NCBI RefSeq assembly: GCF_002901825.1
Contig: NZ_PPQD01000017.1
Location: 124,001 to 188,000 of the forward strand
DNA: 64,000 nt
Reading direction: 5' to 3'
Origin: Mammaliicoccus sciuri
GTDB taxonomy: Bacteria; Bacillota; Bacilli; Staphylococcales; Staphylococcaceae
The stretch's first letter is position 1. Every line of letters begins with the position of its first letter. Made by a program: the position numbers and the translations under genes. Below are positions 54,591 through 64,000 of the stretch, in pieces. The notes beneath the pieces were generated by a model that was given only the letters and a program-made list of their open reading frames with translations, was not told the origin of the DNA and did no database searches.

Positions 54591-55964
54591 ATGCGAGTAC
54601 TGGAACTCATAAATCAACAATTAATAACAAATGAAGATAAAATTGCCATGTATATTGATGAGATGCATATATCTTATAACGATTTAATGATAGAATCTGA
54701 AAAAATTGCCACAGCGTTAATACAATATCCAAAGAATATTATGATTGGTATTACGATGAAAAACCCCATTCAGTTTATAAAATGGTATATTGCAGCTTTA
54801 AAGTGTGAACTAATACCATGTGTCCTTGATCCTTATATATCTGAAGAGAAAACGAATGAATTGTTAACGCTATATCATATTCCATTATTAGTAGATGACA
54901 GTAGTAAAGTTACGTATCGAAAAATAGAAAATAATACATCATTACCGCGAGATATTTTACATATTGGATTTACTTCTGGGACGACAGGCATACCTAAAGC
55001 TTATATGAGAAATCATCAATCTTGGATTCAGTCATTTAAATATAATGAAGACTTACTTAAGGGTTATACAAACATTATTATAGCTCCTGGTCCACATGCA
55101 CATTCTTTAACACTATACGCTATGATTTATACATTATATACAGGTAGAACGTTTATTGGGCAAAAGAAATTTAATACTCAAATACTTAATAAATTAATCA
55201 ATAAATTTAGTGAAAATCAAACGATGTTTATAGTACCTACAATGCTATATAGTTTATTGAATCATAACGTTCATTTAATGAATGTTACAAGTATTTTTTC
55301 ATCAGGTGCAAAATTATCTACTCAAATATTTGAAAAATTTAAGCATAAGTATCCTTATATTGATTTAATTGAATTCTTTGGTAGCTCTGAAGCGAGTTTT
55401 ATAAGCTACAATATCAATGGACAAGCTGATTCAGAATCTGTAGGTAAACTATTTCCATCTGTTCAAGTTCAAATTAAAGACAAAGATGAAAATGATATAG
55501 GTAAATTATATGTCAAAAGTGACATGACATTTAGTGGTTATTTGAATGAAGAAGTTCATGATGAGTGGATTAAAATAGGTGATTGGGCATCAATTTCTGC
55601 AGACCAAGAACTACGATTATTTGGACGAGAAAGTGACCGTTTAATAATTGGTGGTAAAAACGTGTATCCAGAGATTATTGAGCAAAAACTATTAAATCTA
55701 GATATTATTGATGAAGCAATTATTATAAGTAAGAAACATAATAAATTCGGAGAAATAGCAATTTTATTATATAAAGGTAAGGATCATTTGCAATATTTAA
55801 GCATGAAAAAGTATTTATTAGCATGTGGATTAAGTCGTTATGAAATACCATCTCAGATGATACGGGTTAAAAAGATGAAATATACATTTAGTGGGAAGAT
55901 AGCGAGATATAAGATGAAATCTATTTATGAATTAGGAGGAGAAGCATGGAACCAGTTATTGTAG
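54591..55964 (+). CDS. vraA: VraA-like AMP-forming acyl-CoA synthetase
   Basis: A 457-residue ANL-superfamily enzyme, near the S. aureus VraA length. P-loop-like motif IGFTSGTTGIPKAYMRNH, FFGSSEASF, the hinge region IKIGDWASIS...LFGRESDRLIIGGKNVYPE and C-terminal lysine region YTFSGKIARYKM. It activates a fatty or other carboxylic acid as acyl-AMP/acyl-CoA. The end overlaps the thiolase start by 19 bases. The natural substrate of the Vra set is unknown. Confidence 0.85.
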   Translation: MRVLELINQQLITNEDKIAMYIDEMHISYNDLMIESEKIATALIQYPKNIMIGITMKNPIQFIKWYIAALKCELIPCVLDPYISEEKTNELLTLYHIPLLVDDSSKVTYRKIENNTSLPRDILHIGFTSGTTGIPKAYMRNHQSWIQSFKYNEDLLKGYTNIIIAPGPHAHSLTLYAMIYTLYTGRTFIGQKKFNTQILNKLINKFSENQTMFIVPTMLYSLLNHNVHLMNVTSIFSSGAKLSTQIFEKFKHKYPYIDLIEFFGSSEASFISYNINGQADSESVGKLFPSVQVQIKDKDENDIGKLYVKSDMTFSGYLNEEVHDEWIKIGDWASISADQELRLFGRESDRLIIGGKNVYPEIIEQKLLNLDIIDEAIIISKKHNKFGEIAILLYKGKDHLQYLSMKKYLLACGLSRYEIPSQMIRVKKMKYTFSGKIARYKMKSIYELGGEAWNQLL

Positions 55965-57088
55965 CTGCAAAACGAACGCCATTTGGTAAATATGGTGGGG
56001 TATTTAAACACTTAGAACCTGAAATGCTCTTGAAACCTTTATATGAATATTTATTTGCTGATCATGCTGAAGCACTTGAACATTTAAGTGATGTTGTTTT
56101 AGGAAACATAGTAGGTAATGGAGGGAACATTGCTAGAAAGTCATTGCTAGAAGCTGGTGTATCAATTGATATTCCTGGTGTCACAATAGATAGGCAATGT
56201 GGTGCAGGACTAGAAGCGGTAACGTATGCTTGTAGAATGATCCAAGCAGGTGCTGGTGAAGTTTATATTGCTGGTGGTGTTGAAAGTACAAGTAGAGCAC
56301 CTTGGAAAATCAAGAGACCACAATCAGTTTATGACGCACCTGAATTTTTTGAGCGCGCTTCATTTGCACCTGATGGAGAAGATCCTTCAATGATTGAAGC
56401 GGCTGAAAATGTTGCACAAGTCTATCAAATCTCTAGAGAAAGTCAGGACGAATTTGCATACAATAGCCATCAAAAGACAATAAAAGCTATGGAAAAAGGT
56501 TATTTATCAAATGAAATTTATCCGATTAAAGTAGGGAATGAATGGATCCAACATGACGAAGGCGTTAAACCTAAATTAACTTTAAGAACGTTATCACGTT
56601 TAAAACCACTTATTAAAGATGGAACTGTAACAGTAGGTAATAGTTGTATGAAAAATGACGGTGCGGTTTTACTTTTAATTATGAGTAAAGAAAAAGCGAC
56701 TGCTTTAGGTTATCATGAAGGATTGGAATTTATCGATAGTTCTGTAAAAGGTGTTGATCCAAGATTACTAGGTATAGGACCAGTACCTGCTGTAGAAAGA
56801 GTATTGAAAAATTCACAATTAACAATGAAAGAAATTGATTGTGTTGAATTTAATGAAGCATTTAGTTCTCAAGTGCTTGCTTCAAAAGATATGTTAAATA
56901 TTCCCGACGATAAATTTAATTTGTATGGTGGCGCATTAGCTATTGGACATCCATATGGAGCTAGTGGTGCAAGCCTCGTTACACGTTTATATCATATGAA
57001 AGATATTGAGACATCGATAGCAACAATGGGAATAGGAGGAGGCATGGGACATGCAACATTATTTAGAAGATGGCATCGAAATAATTGA
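55946..57088 (+). CDS. vraB: VraB-like thiolase (acetyl-CoA acyltransferase)
   Basis: A 380-residue thiolase-fold protein. The nucleophilic Cys is in DRQCGAGLEAV and the His motifs are EFNEAFSSQ and GHPYGASG. The usual second catalytic Cys in the CxG motif is replaced: the C-terminus reads ATMGIGGGMGHATLF. Claisen condensation or thiolysis may thus be altered. GGAGGAG precedes ATG 55946 in the end of vraA; its own end overlaps vraC by 38 bases. Confidence 0.88.
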   Translation: MEPVIVAAKRTPFGKYGGVFKHLEPEMLLKPLYEYLFADHAEALEHLSDVVLGNIVGNGGNIARKSLLEAGVSIDIPGVTIDRQCGAGLEAVTYACRMIQAGAGEVYIAGGVESTSRAPWKIKRPQSVYDAPEFFERASFAPDGEDPSMIEAAENVAQVYQISRESQDEFAYNSHQKTIKAMEKGYLSNEIYPIKVGNEWIQHDEGVKPKLTLRTLSRLKPLIKDGTVTVGNSCMKNDGAVLLLIMSKEKATALGYHEGLEFIDSSVKGVDPRLLGIGPVPAVERVLKNSQLTMKEIDCVEFNEAFSSQVLASKDMLNIPDDKFNLYGGALAIGHPYGASGASLVTRLYHMKDIETSIATMGIGGGMGHATLFRRWHRNN

Positions 57089-57413
57089 GGTTATTTTCAA
57101 CAAAGAAGAGGTTGAAGCATATATACAGACACTTACTATAAAAAAGAATGCATCTTCTGTACCAGTATTGTATTTAGCAAGTATATGGCCAAAATTTTCA
57201 TTGTTTGAACGTTTTTTAGAAAAAGAGATTTACTTAAAAGAAACCTCAGTTGAACAGTTTAAAGCATTAGATGTTGATACAATTTATAAAGCAAAATTAA
57301 AAAATGAGAAAATAAAAAAAGTGAAGTCGTTTACGATTTACGAATTTAGTTTAACGATTAAAAGCGGAGATGACATATACACTAGGCTCAACCAAACATT
57401 CGTTGGAAAGTGA
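57051..57413 (+). CDS. vraC: VraC-like hot-dog-fold protein
   Basis: A 120-residue protein, same length and position as S. aureus VraC. N-terminal FNKEEVEAYIQTL and the PVLYLASIWPKFSLFERF segment resemble the N-terminal half of FAS1-like dehydratases. It probably pairs with the next small hot-dog protein to form a hydratase/dehydratase. GGAGGAGG precedes ATG 57051. Confidence 0.78.
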   Translation: MQHYLEDGIEIIEVIFNKEEVEAYIQTLTIKKNASSVPVLYLASIWPKFSLFERFLEKEIYLKETSVEQFKALDVDTIYKAKLKNEKIKKVKSFTIYEFSLTIKSGDDIYTRLNQTFVGK

Positions 57414-57421
57414 GGTATAGT

Positions 57422-57673
57422 ATGAAATTTGATATTAGTCTTGTTAATCAATATTTATCTATTATTCATGATTCAAATCCGATTCATCAAGAAATTGTAC
57501 CAGGGCAACTTGTATGTGAATGGTTGTTAGAAGATGTTGAGTGGCAACATTTTACTGTAAGATACAAAAATCCAATTTATATAGATGAAACATTAGAAAA
57601 ATCTTTGCAGGATAATAAGATTAAATGTATCAATGCACAAGGGATGGTAAAGATTATGATTGAAAAGCAATAA
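57422..57673 (+). CDS. MaoC-like hot-dog hydratase, short
   Basis: An 83-residue protein. SLVNQYLSIIHDSNPIHQEI carries the D-x-N-P-x-H hydratase motif of MaoC domains (catalytic Asp and His). It is shorter than a full MaoC domain. ATG 57422 is preferred (GAGGT upstream) to GTG 57410 that overlaps vraC. Probably completes a two-subunit dehydratase with the VraC-like protein. Confidence 0.72.
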   Translation: MKFDISLVNQYLSIIHDSNPIHQEIVPGQLVCEWLLEDVEWQHFTVRYKNPIYIDETLEKSLQDNKIKCINAQGMVKIMIEKQ

Positions 57674-57795
57674 AGTACGTACTTAATTTATCTCTAACAA
57701 AAGTATAATTATAAACAGATTATATAATTATTTTACAATTAATTTAAAATCATGTAATCTTCATAAGTGACAAAAAATTGTGAGTTGGAGTACTT

Positions 57796-58863
57796 ATGAA
57801 TAGAAAACATGAAATTACTTATGCAAGGGCAATATTTTGCTTAATTATAGTAGCAGTGCATATATTATCAAATTACTTGAGAGACGTAGAATTACAAGAT
57901 CATAATCGCATGGTTGTATTAACATTTCAAATATTAATTTTGTTTGCGACGCCGTGCTTTATTATTTTGTCAGAATCGTTGATATCTATGGTTTATAAAG
58001 ATAAATTACCGAAAAATTTTCTAGTCAAACGCTTTAAATATATTATGATTCCATATTTTTCAATTGGAACATTTTATGTGTATACAAAGTATAAAGTTGA
58101 TGGAAATGAAGAAACATTTTGGCAGTTGTTTAAAGAAAATTTATTAATTGGGAATTGGTATGGTTGGTTTGTCGTTGTCATATTCCAATTTTATATTCTA
58201 CATTTAATCTTCCATAAAGCATTAAGCAAAGCAAATCCAGTTGTTATGCTGGTCATCAGCTTTGCAATCAGTCTGGCGCACTCATATTTAATGTATGATA
58301 ATGATGCGTATACGAATTGGTGGAATGAATTTTACCCGTTATTCCATAGAACGAATATTCTTTATTGGTTATTCTATTTTGTATTTGGTTATTACTTAGG
58401 TAGGTACTACAATGAAGTTCTAACGTTTGTGGAGAAGAAGTTTATGTGGTTAGTAGGAAGTTTAGCTGCCGTAACACTTTTAGTTATTTATTCAATTTAT
58501 CAAAATGATGTAACAGTCGTTCAATCTAATCGCTATGACATTTTATTATATTCTTCATTAGCGTTTATATTTATATTAGTCATTTCTAAAAAGCTGTCTA
58601 AATTTAATATTAGCTTTTTATATTTTATTGGAGAAATATCATTCTTTATATACTTAACACATAAAATTATGGTCTATTACATGGCAAAATATACATTTCA
58701 TTTTATAGATCAATTCTTTATGTATAATATTGCAACGTATATCTTTGCATTATCGTTAAGTGTCGGTTTAGCAGTTGTTCTTTCATTTTTACCACTTTCT
58801 AGATTTATAATTGGAAGAAATTCTATTAACTCAATGATTAGAGGAAACTATAGAGTAGAATAA
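57796..58863 (+). CDS. IcaC-like membrane acyltransferase
   Basis: A 355-residue, roughly ten-helix acyltransferase-3 protein. Several segments parallel IcaC of the PNAG biofilm locus: YARAIFCLIIVAVHILSNYL, FATPCFIILSESL, VKRFKYIMIPYFSIGTFY, LLIGNWYGWFVVVIFQFYIL and SRFIIGRNS. No icaA, icaB or icaD is present, so an O-acyltransferase for another wall glycan is likelier. It follows the vra-type genes by 122 bases and ends before convergent tagH. Confidence 0.82.
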   Translation: MNRKHEITYARAIFCLIIVAVHILSNYLRDVELQDHNRMVVLTFQILILFATPCFIILSESLISMVYKDKLPKNFLVKRFKYIMIPYFSIGTFYVYTKYKVDGNEETFWQLFKENLLIGNWYGWFVVVIFQFYILHLIFHKALSKANPVVMLVISFAISLAHSYLMYDNDAYTNWWNEFYPLFHRTNILYWLFYFVFGYYLGRYYNEVLTFVEKKFMWLVGSLAAVTLLVIYSIYQNDVTVVQSNRYDILLYSSLAFIFILVISKKLSKFNISFLYFIGEISFFIYLTHKIMVYYMAKYTFHFIDQFFMYNIATYIFALSLSVGLAVVLSFLPLSRFIIGRNSINSMIRGNYRVE

Positions 58864-58905
58864 AAAAAGCACGTCACCTTCATTATAGGAGGTGACGTGC
58901 TTTTG
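58864..58905. terminator. Bidirectional terminator between acyltransferase and tagH
   Basis: AAAAGCACGTCACCT pairs with AGGTGACGTGCTTTT around TCATTATAGG. Confidence 0.9.
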
Positions 58906-58906
58906 G

Positions 58907-59743
<837 letters not shown>

Positions 59744-59908
59744 TTATTTTATGAGTTTAGTAAATTTATTGTAAATTCTGTTAGAATCATGTAAATTATA
59801 TATGTTCTATAATTACGAGATTAACCTAAAGTTTAATATATCATCTATGCTCATTTGATGCTATATTAAAGATTAAGTTATAAATGTCTTAGCGAGAGAG
59901 TGATATTC

Positions 59909-60712
59909 ATGCATGCTGTTTTTACAGTAATAAAAGAGCACGTCAAAAACTTTTATTTGATTCAAAGATTAGCACAATTCCAATTGAAAATTTCGAATCA
60001 TGATAATTATTTAGGATTAGCTTGGGAGCTTATTAATCCTATACTACAAATATTTGTATATTGGTTTGCATTTGGTTTTGGTATACGTCAGAATGCTCCG
60101 ATAAATGGTGTACCGTTTATCTTATATTTATTAGTCGGTATTAGTATGTGGTTCTTTGTAAACCAAGGTATACTTGAAGGGACTAAGTCAATAGGCACTA
60201 AGTTTAATCAAGTTGCAAAGATGAATTTTCCGTTGTCAGCAATACCTGCTTATGTTTTAACAAGTAGATTTTATGGTCATATTATTTTAGTTTTAGTTAT
60301 TATTTTATTATGTATACCAACTGGTATTATACCTTCGATTTATATTTTACAATTATTTATATATTTACCTTTAGTGTATTTATTTGCATTTTCAGTTTCA
60401 TTATTAACTTCAACTTTAGGTGTTATTATTCGAGATACACAAATGGCAATGCAAGCTATTTTGAGAATGCTATTTTACATGTCGCCAATTCTTTGGGTAC
60501 CTGATAAAGGTTCAGTGATTGAAATGATAATGAAATTAAATCCAGTTTTCTTTTTTGCAGAAGGTTACAGAGCGGCAATATTATATGATAATTGGTACTT
60601 CATAGATCATTGGCAATTATTACTTTATAATATATGTGTGACAGTGTTATTCTTTGTAGTAGGTGCAATATTGCATGTTAGATTTAGACAAAGATTTGCT
60701 GACTTTATTTAA
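59909..60712 (+). CDS. tagG: TagG/TarG, teichoic acid ABC exporter permease
   Basis: A 267-residue ABC-2 permease with six helices. The N-terminal VIKEHVKNFYLIQRLAQFQL, NYLGLAWELINP and GVIIRDTQMAMQAILRMLFY segments match S. aureus TarG closely. ATG 59909 is preferred to the GTG nine bases earlier (GAGAGAGTG upstream). Ends the WTA export pair; followed by a terminator and tagB. Confidence 0.94.
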   Translation: MHAVFTVIKEHVKNFYLIQRLAQFQLKISNHDNYLGLAWELINPILQIFVYWFAFGFGIRQNAPINGVPFILYLLVGISMWFFVNQGILEGTKSIGTKFNQVAKMNFPLSAIPAYVLTSRFYGHIILVLVIILLCIPTGIIPSIYILQLFIYLPLVYLFAFSVSLLTSTLGVIIRDTQMAMQAILRMLFYMSPILWVPDKGSVIEMIMKLNPVFFFAEGYRAAILYDNWYFIDHWQLLLYNICVTVLFFVVGAILHVRFRQRFADFI

Positions 60713-60728
60713 AATGATTAATAAATGA

Positions 60729-60766
60729 TAAGGCTGAGACATCGATGATTGTCTCAGCCTTTATCT
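60729..60766 (+). terminator. Terminator after tagG
   Basis: AAGGCTGAGAC pairs with GTCTCAGCCTT around ATCGATGATT, followed by TATCTC. Confidence 0.78.
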
Positions 60767-60830
60767 CAATTTAGAGCTTCTCATGGTCAATTTTTTAACT
60801 TTAGTAAATTTTACGTAAGGAAGTGTCAAT

Positions 60831-61886
60831 GTGGTAAGAAACATAATTAAACAAGTCTATCTTTCAATTATTTTTGTATTTAATAAATTATTTACAAGTA
60901 ATGTGAAACGTAAAAATGTTGTAATATTTATGACTTTTAAAGAAGATGTATTACCTATTATTGAAGCATTAAAGAAGGAACAATATCATATTACAGTTAT
61001 TGCACATCCAAAGTGGATTAATTTTTTGAATGATTTAGAAGTAGATAAAGTAATCAATTTAAGTAATAAATATGTCTTGCAACAGTTAAAAGCAATTAAA
61101 AGTAGTAAAATAATCATTATCGATACATATTATTTATTATTAGGAAGTATCAGTAAAACACCAGAACAAAAAGTTATACAAACTTGGCATGCTGCCGGTG
61201 CCTTGAAGAAATTTGGATTAGAAGATAAAAGTATTAATCTTGAGCATAAACAACTGATAAAAAATTATTTATCAGTTTATCATTTTACTGATTATTATTT
61301 AGTAAGTTCAGATATTATGGAAGATGTCTTTATTAAAAGTTTAGATGCCAAGCCCAATCAAATATTACCTTTTGGATTACCAAGATTAGACCAATATAAA
61401 CATAAACATGAGTATCCTAATAAAACTAAAAAAATAGCTTTATATGTTCCTACTTATCGAGACTATACAAATGAAATTCATACGATAGATAAACAGAAAT
61501 TTGAAAAAATGTGCCCTGAATACGAACTTGTGACTAAATTACATCCAAGCATTACTTCACATGATTCAGATCCGAGAGATATACAAGATCTAGTTGAAAT
61601 GGCAGAAATCATCATTACAGATTATAGTTCATTAAGTATTGAAGCCGCACTATTAAATAAGACGATTATTTTCTATAGTTATGATGAAGCAAAGTATGAT
61701 GAAATGAGAGGACTCAATCAATACTATTATGAAATGACGAAAGAGAACAAAGCTTATGATTTAGCAACACTTTATAAACTTGTGAATCTGAATAAAATGA
61801 ATAATAAAATTAAACCAATGTGGCATCAGTATACAAACTTTGATGCAACTCAAAAGTTAGTTGATTTTATAAACAAAGGAGCTTAA
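60831..61886 (+). CDS. tagB: TagB/TarB, teichoic acid glycerol-phosphate primase
   Basis: A 351-residue CDP-glycerol glycerophosphotransferase that adds the first glycerol-phosphate to ManNAc-GlcNAc-PP-lipid. Motifs: IQTWHAAGALKKFG, LVSSDIMEDVF, LPFGLPRLDQY, KLHPSI and the C-terminal TDYSSLSIEAALLNKTIIFY. GTG 60831 follows AAGGAAGTG. Four bases before tagX, so cotranscribed. Confidence 0.92.
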   Translation: MVRNIIKQVYLSIIFVFNKLFTSNVKRKNVVIFMTFKEDVLPIIEALKKEQYHITVIAHPKWINFLNDLEVDKVINLSNKYVLQQLKAIKSSKIIIIDTYYLLLGSISKTPEQKVIQTWHAAGALKKFGLEDKSINLEHKQLIKNYLSVYHFTDYYLVSSDIMEDVFIKSLDAKPNQILPFGLPRLDQYKHKHEYPNKTKKIALYVPTYRDYTNEIHTIDKQKFEKMCPEYELVTKLHPSITSHDSDPRDIQDLVEMAEIIITDYSSLSIEAALLNKTIIFYSYDEAKYDEMRGLNQYYYEMTKENKAYDLATLYKLVNLNKMNNKIKPMWHQYTNFDATQKLVDFINKGA

Positions 61887-61890
61887 CAAT

Positions 61891-62943
61891 ATGGAAGTAA
61901 GTGTTATCATCCCTATTTATAATGCAGAAAAAACAATAGAGCAAACCATTGAATCAATTAAAAGTCATTATGAGCATGAAATCATTTGTATCAATGATGG
62001 ATCTAAAGATAATAGTGCAGATGTAATTAGCAAAATTAATAATCCTAATATTGTACTTGTAAATCGAGAAAATAAAGGTGCTGCGGCAACGAGAAATGAA
62101 GGCATTAGTATCGCAAAAGGTAAATATATTATGTTTTGTGATGCAGATGATAAATTAGGTGAAGGTATTATCGACAAGATGATTGATGCGATAAAAAGAA
62201 ATGATACAGATATCGTTGTCGGTAAAGTTTCTCATTTAATTGGTGATCAGATTAGGCCGATTCAAACTTACAATGATTTAAAAGCTGTGGATCATACGAC
62301 ATTAAACTTAACACCAGAAGTTACGCAGTCTATAGGTCCTTATGGTAAATTGTATAAACGTGAGATATTAGAAAATATTAGATTTGATGAAGATATTACT
62401 TTTTGTGAAGAGCATACCTTTAATTTAAAAGCTTGGTCAAAGAGTCGTATTACAATATTAGATAATCCAGCTTACTTATATAACATAGGCATTGAAGATT
62501 CTATAGTAGCGACAAGTTACAAAAATATTGAAAAATATTTAAATGATGCCATTGAAGTTAGAAAAAGAACAATGGACATTTTAAATGGTTTAAAAGAAAA
62601 AGTGAGTAACTACTATAGTTATAGAATGGATTATCTCATCATATACTTTTTAATTCGAAATAATTTTATGAAAGTAGAGAACTTAAATCATGTTATTGAT
62701 CCAGCGATAAAGTATTTAAAAGTCGTTCAACAACTTCAAACGAATAGTGTGATAGACTTGAAAGAGCTCGTATTAACAATTGCTGCGAATTACAATTATG
62801 AAAGATTTAAAGAAGTGGCAAGTAATTTAGATATGCAAATTGATAAAAAAGCTTATCGTTCTTATAAATTTAAGCTACTGAAACTAAAGACAAAAATGAA
62901 CTTAAGAAATATCAGAAATAAAAGTAAAAAAATATCTCATTAA
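61891..62943 (+). CDS. tagX: TagX/TarX-like GT2 glycosyltransferase
   Basis: A 350-residue family-2 glycosyltransferase: EVSVIIPIYNAEKTIEQTI, CINDGSKDNS, NKGAAATRNEG, DxD-type MFCDADDK, then a basic C-terminal tail (KTKMNLRNIRNKSKK). Position after tagB and length match S. aureus TarX/TagX, whose acceptor is uncertain. AAAGGAG precedes ATG 61891. tagD, expected next by S. aureus order, is absent here. Confidence 0.88.
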   Translation: MEVSVIIPIYNAEKTIEQTIESIKSHYEHEIICINDGSKDNSADVISKINNPNIVLVNRENKGAAATRNEGISIAKGKYIMFCDADDKLGEGIIDKMIDAIKRNDTDIVVGKVSHLIGDQIRPIQTYNDLKAVDHTTLNLTPEVTQSIGPYGKLYKREILENIRFDEDITFCEEHTFNLKAWSKSRITILDNPAYLYNIGIEDSIVATSYKNIEKYLNDAIEVRKRTMDILNGLKEKVSNYYSYRMDYLIIYFLIRNNFMKVENLNHVIDPAIKYLKVVQQLQTNSVIDLKELVLTIAANYNYERFKEVASNLDMQIDKKAYRSYKFKLLKLKTKMNLRNIRNKSKKISH

Positions 62944-62959
62944 ATATTATAAAATTTCA

Positions 62960-63000
62960 AAAACTACTAACAACTGTAAAATGTTGTTAGTAGTTTTTTG
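62960..63000 (+). terminator. Terminator after tagX
   Basis: AAAACTACTAACAAC pairs with GTTGTTAGTAGTTTT around TGTAAAAT, followed by T run. Confidence 0.88.
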
Positions 63001-63134
63001 TATTATGTAGATGAATTTATAATTAAAATCAATATTTACACTAATTAAATATTTATTACACATACTTTACATCGGTTAATTGTTTGATATAATTTATAAT
63101 TGCATATCAAACTAATATAAGATGGAGTTTAAAA

Positions 63135-64000
63135 ATGAATAAAAATATGATTGATATAGAAAGAAAATTTAGACCTGAAATTGAAGGTTTAAGAATTATT
63201 GCGGCTTTATTAGTCGCTATTTACCACATTTGGTTTGGTAAAGTATCTGGTGGGGTAGATGTTTTCTTTGTTGTATCTGGCTTCTTGATTACAACATCTA
63301 TTATATCTACAATCAATAAAACTGGAGAATTTAAGTTTTGGCCATACATATCTAAATTAATGAAGCGGTTATTTCCACTAGCATTTATCATTATATTAGT
63401 CATATTGGTATTAAGCATATTCTTCTTACCATCAACCATTTTTGATAAGACAATGAAAGAAGTCGTTTCATCTATGTTCTATTATCAAAACTGGCAATTG
63501 GCATTGAGTAATACTGATTATTTAGATGCACAGCAAATGAAAAGTCCACTTGAACATTATTGGGCAATGTCTATTCAAGGGCAGTTCTATATCATTTGGT
63601 TCTTATTATTTACAGGTGTATTGTTCCTAATAAAAAGATATGATTTATCAAATGGCAAAAAGTTAGTCAATTACTTACTTGGTTTTATATTTGTTGTGTC
63701 ATTTGCATACTCAGTTTATTTAACTGCTGTAAATCAACCTTTAGCATATTTTATTACGTTTACAAGAGTGTGGGAATTTGCATTAGGTGGTTTACTTTGT
63801 ATTAACTTAAGCAGAATTAAAATTAGTAATTTAACAGCTGAAATTATTGGATGGATTGGTCTTATAGGGTTAATTTTAACAGGAGCAATATTTGATGTAT
63901 CAACGATGTTTCCTGGTTATATCGCTTTATGGCCAATGACTTGTGCATTACTGATTATTTTATCAGGTAATAAAGATACTAAATACGGTGTTAAGAACTT
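63135..64000 (+). CDS. OatA-like acyltransferase (3' truncated by window)
   Basis: An open frame running off the window end; 288 residues visible. ERKFRPEIEGLRIIAALLVA, IYHIW and GGVDVFFVVSGFLITTSI are the acyltransferase-3 signature of OatA-type peptidoglycan or surface-glycan O-acetyltransferases, which usually end in an extracellular SGNH domain beyond this window. GATGGAG precedes ATG 63135. Whether it is OatA itself cannot be told from this part. Confidence 0.85.
   Translation, partial: MNKNMIDIERKFRPEIEGLRIIAALLVAIYHIWFGKVSGGVDVFFVVSGFLITTSIISTINKTGEFKFWPYISKLMKRLFPLAFIIILVILVLSIFFLPSTIFDKTMKEVVSSMFYYQNWQLALSNTDYLDAQQMKSPLEHYWAMSIQGQFYIIWFLLFTGVLFLIKRYDLSNGKKLVNYLLGFIFVVSFAYSVYLTAVNQPLAYFITFTRVWEFALGGLLCINLSRIKISNLTAEIIGWIGLIGLILTGAIFDVSTMFPGYIALWPMTCALLIILSGNKDTKYGVKN

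Noticed and set aside
57796..58863. Calling this gene icaC
   Set aside because: Similarity is clear, but without icaA, icaB and icaD the PNAG role is unsupported; acyltransferase is the safer call.

Overview
The window is low-GC Firmicute DNA with strong Shine-Dalgarno sites. Its gene content and order point to a member of the Staphylococcaceae: ugtP-ltaA, murE-prfC, comK, menA/menFDHB, atl, lcpB, and tagA with tagHGBX. Protein wording matches Staphylococcus aureus closely in many places but not exactly. An S. sciuri-group (Mammaliicoccus) or other non-aureus staphylococcus is plausible; the species is inferred, not shown.

Layout. (1) 1-21,550 is core chromosome: an alanine/glycine symporter end, the yjcH/yjcG pair, the lipoteichoic-acid anchor genes ugtP and ltaA, an ABC exporter, murE, prfC, a TerC-family protein behind a yybP-ykoY (Mn2+) riboswitch, an HtrA-like protease, a Ktr potassium channel subunit, an orphan histidine kinase, a divergent 5'-nucleotidase-like protein, lplA and comK. 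(2) 21,556-21,719 holds tRNA-Asn and tRNA-Ser. The Ser gene is the integration site of a deleted prophage (21,709-30,128) bounded by a 15-bp direct repeat. It keeps only the integrase C-terminus, a structural-gene tail, a frameshifted virion lysin, holin, endolysin and a cargo zone (fosB, an acetyltransferase, tiny membrane peptides, an HTH plus HKD-nuclease pair, a membrane/coiled-coil protein, a YolD-like protein). (3) 30,129-33,660 is a second accessory patch with a phage lysin scar, an Excalibur protein, a TPR protein and small membrane ORFs. (4) 33,700-46,800 returns to core genes: esterase, LysE/AraC, the menaquinone genes, M20 peptidase plus aminotransferase, and a membrane acyltransferase. 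(5) 46,900-64,000 is a cell-wall block: Atl, LcpB, TagA, the vraABC-type cluster, an IcaC-like acyltransferase, TagH, TagG, TagB, TagX and the start of an OatA-like acyltransferase.

Working together: ugtP/ltaA make and flip the LTA glycolipid anchor. tagA, tagB, tagX and tagGH make and export wall teichoic acid, LcpB is of the family that attaches such polymers to peptidoglycan, and Atl is the wall hydrolase. menA and menFDHB supply menaquinone.

The least explained parts are: three related type I toxin-antitoxin loci, each with a minus-strand antitoxin promoter and two with a short leader ORF before the toxin; the prophage cargo operon 27,238-28,497, whose perfect 18-bp palindrome overlaps its promoter spacer; a 5 x 41-bp repeat array at 51,290-51,485; and a duplicated palindrome at the comK promoter.
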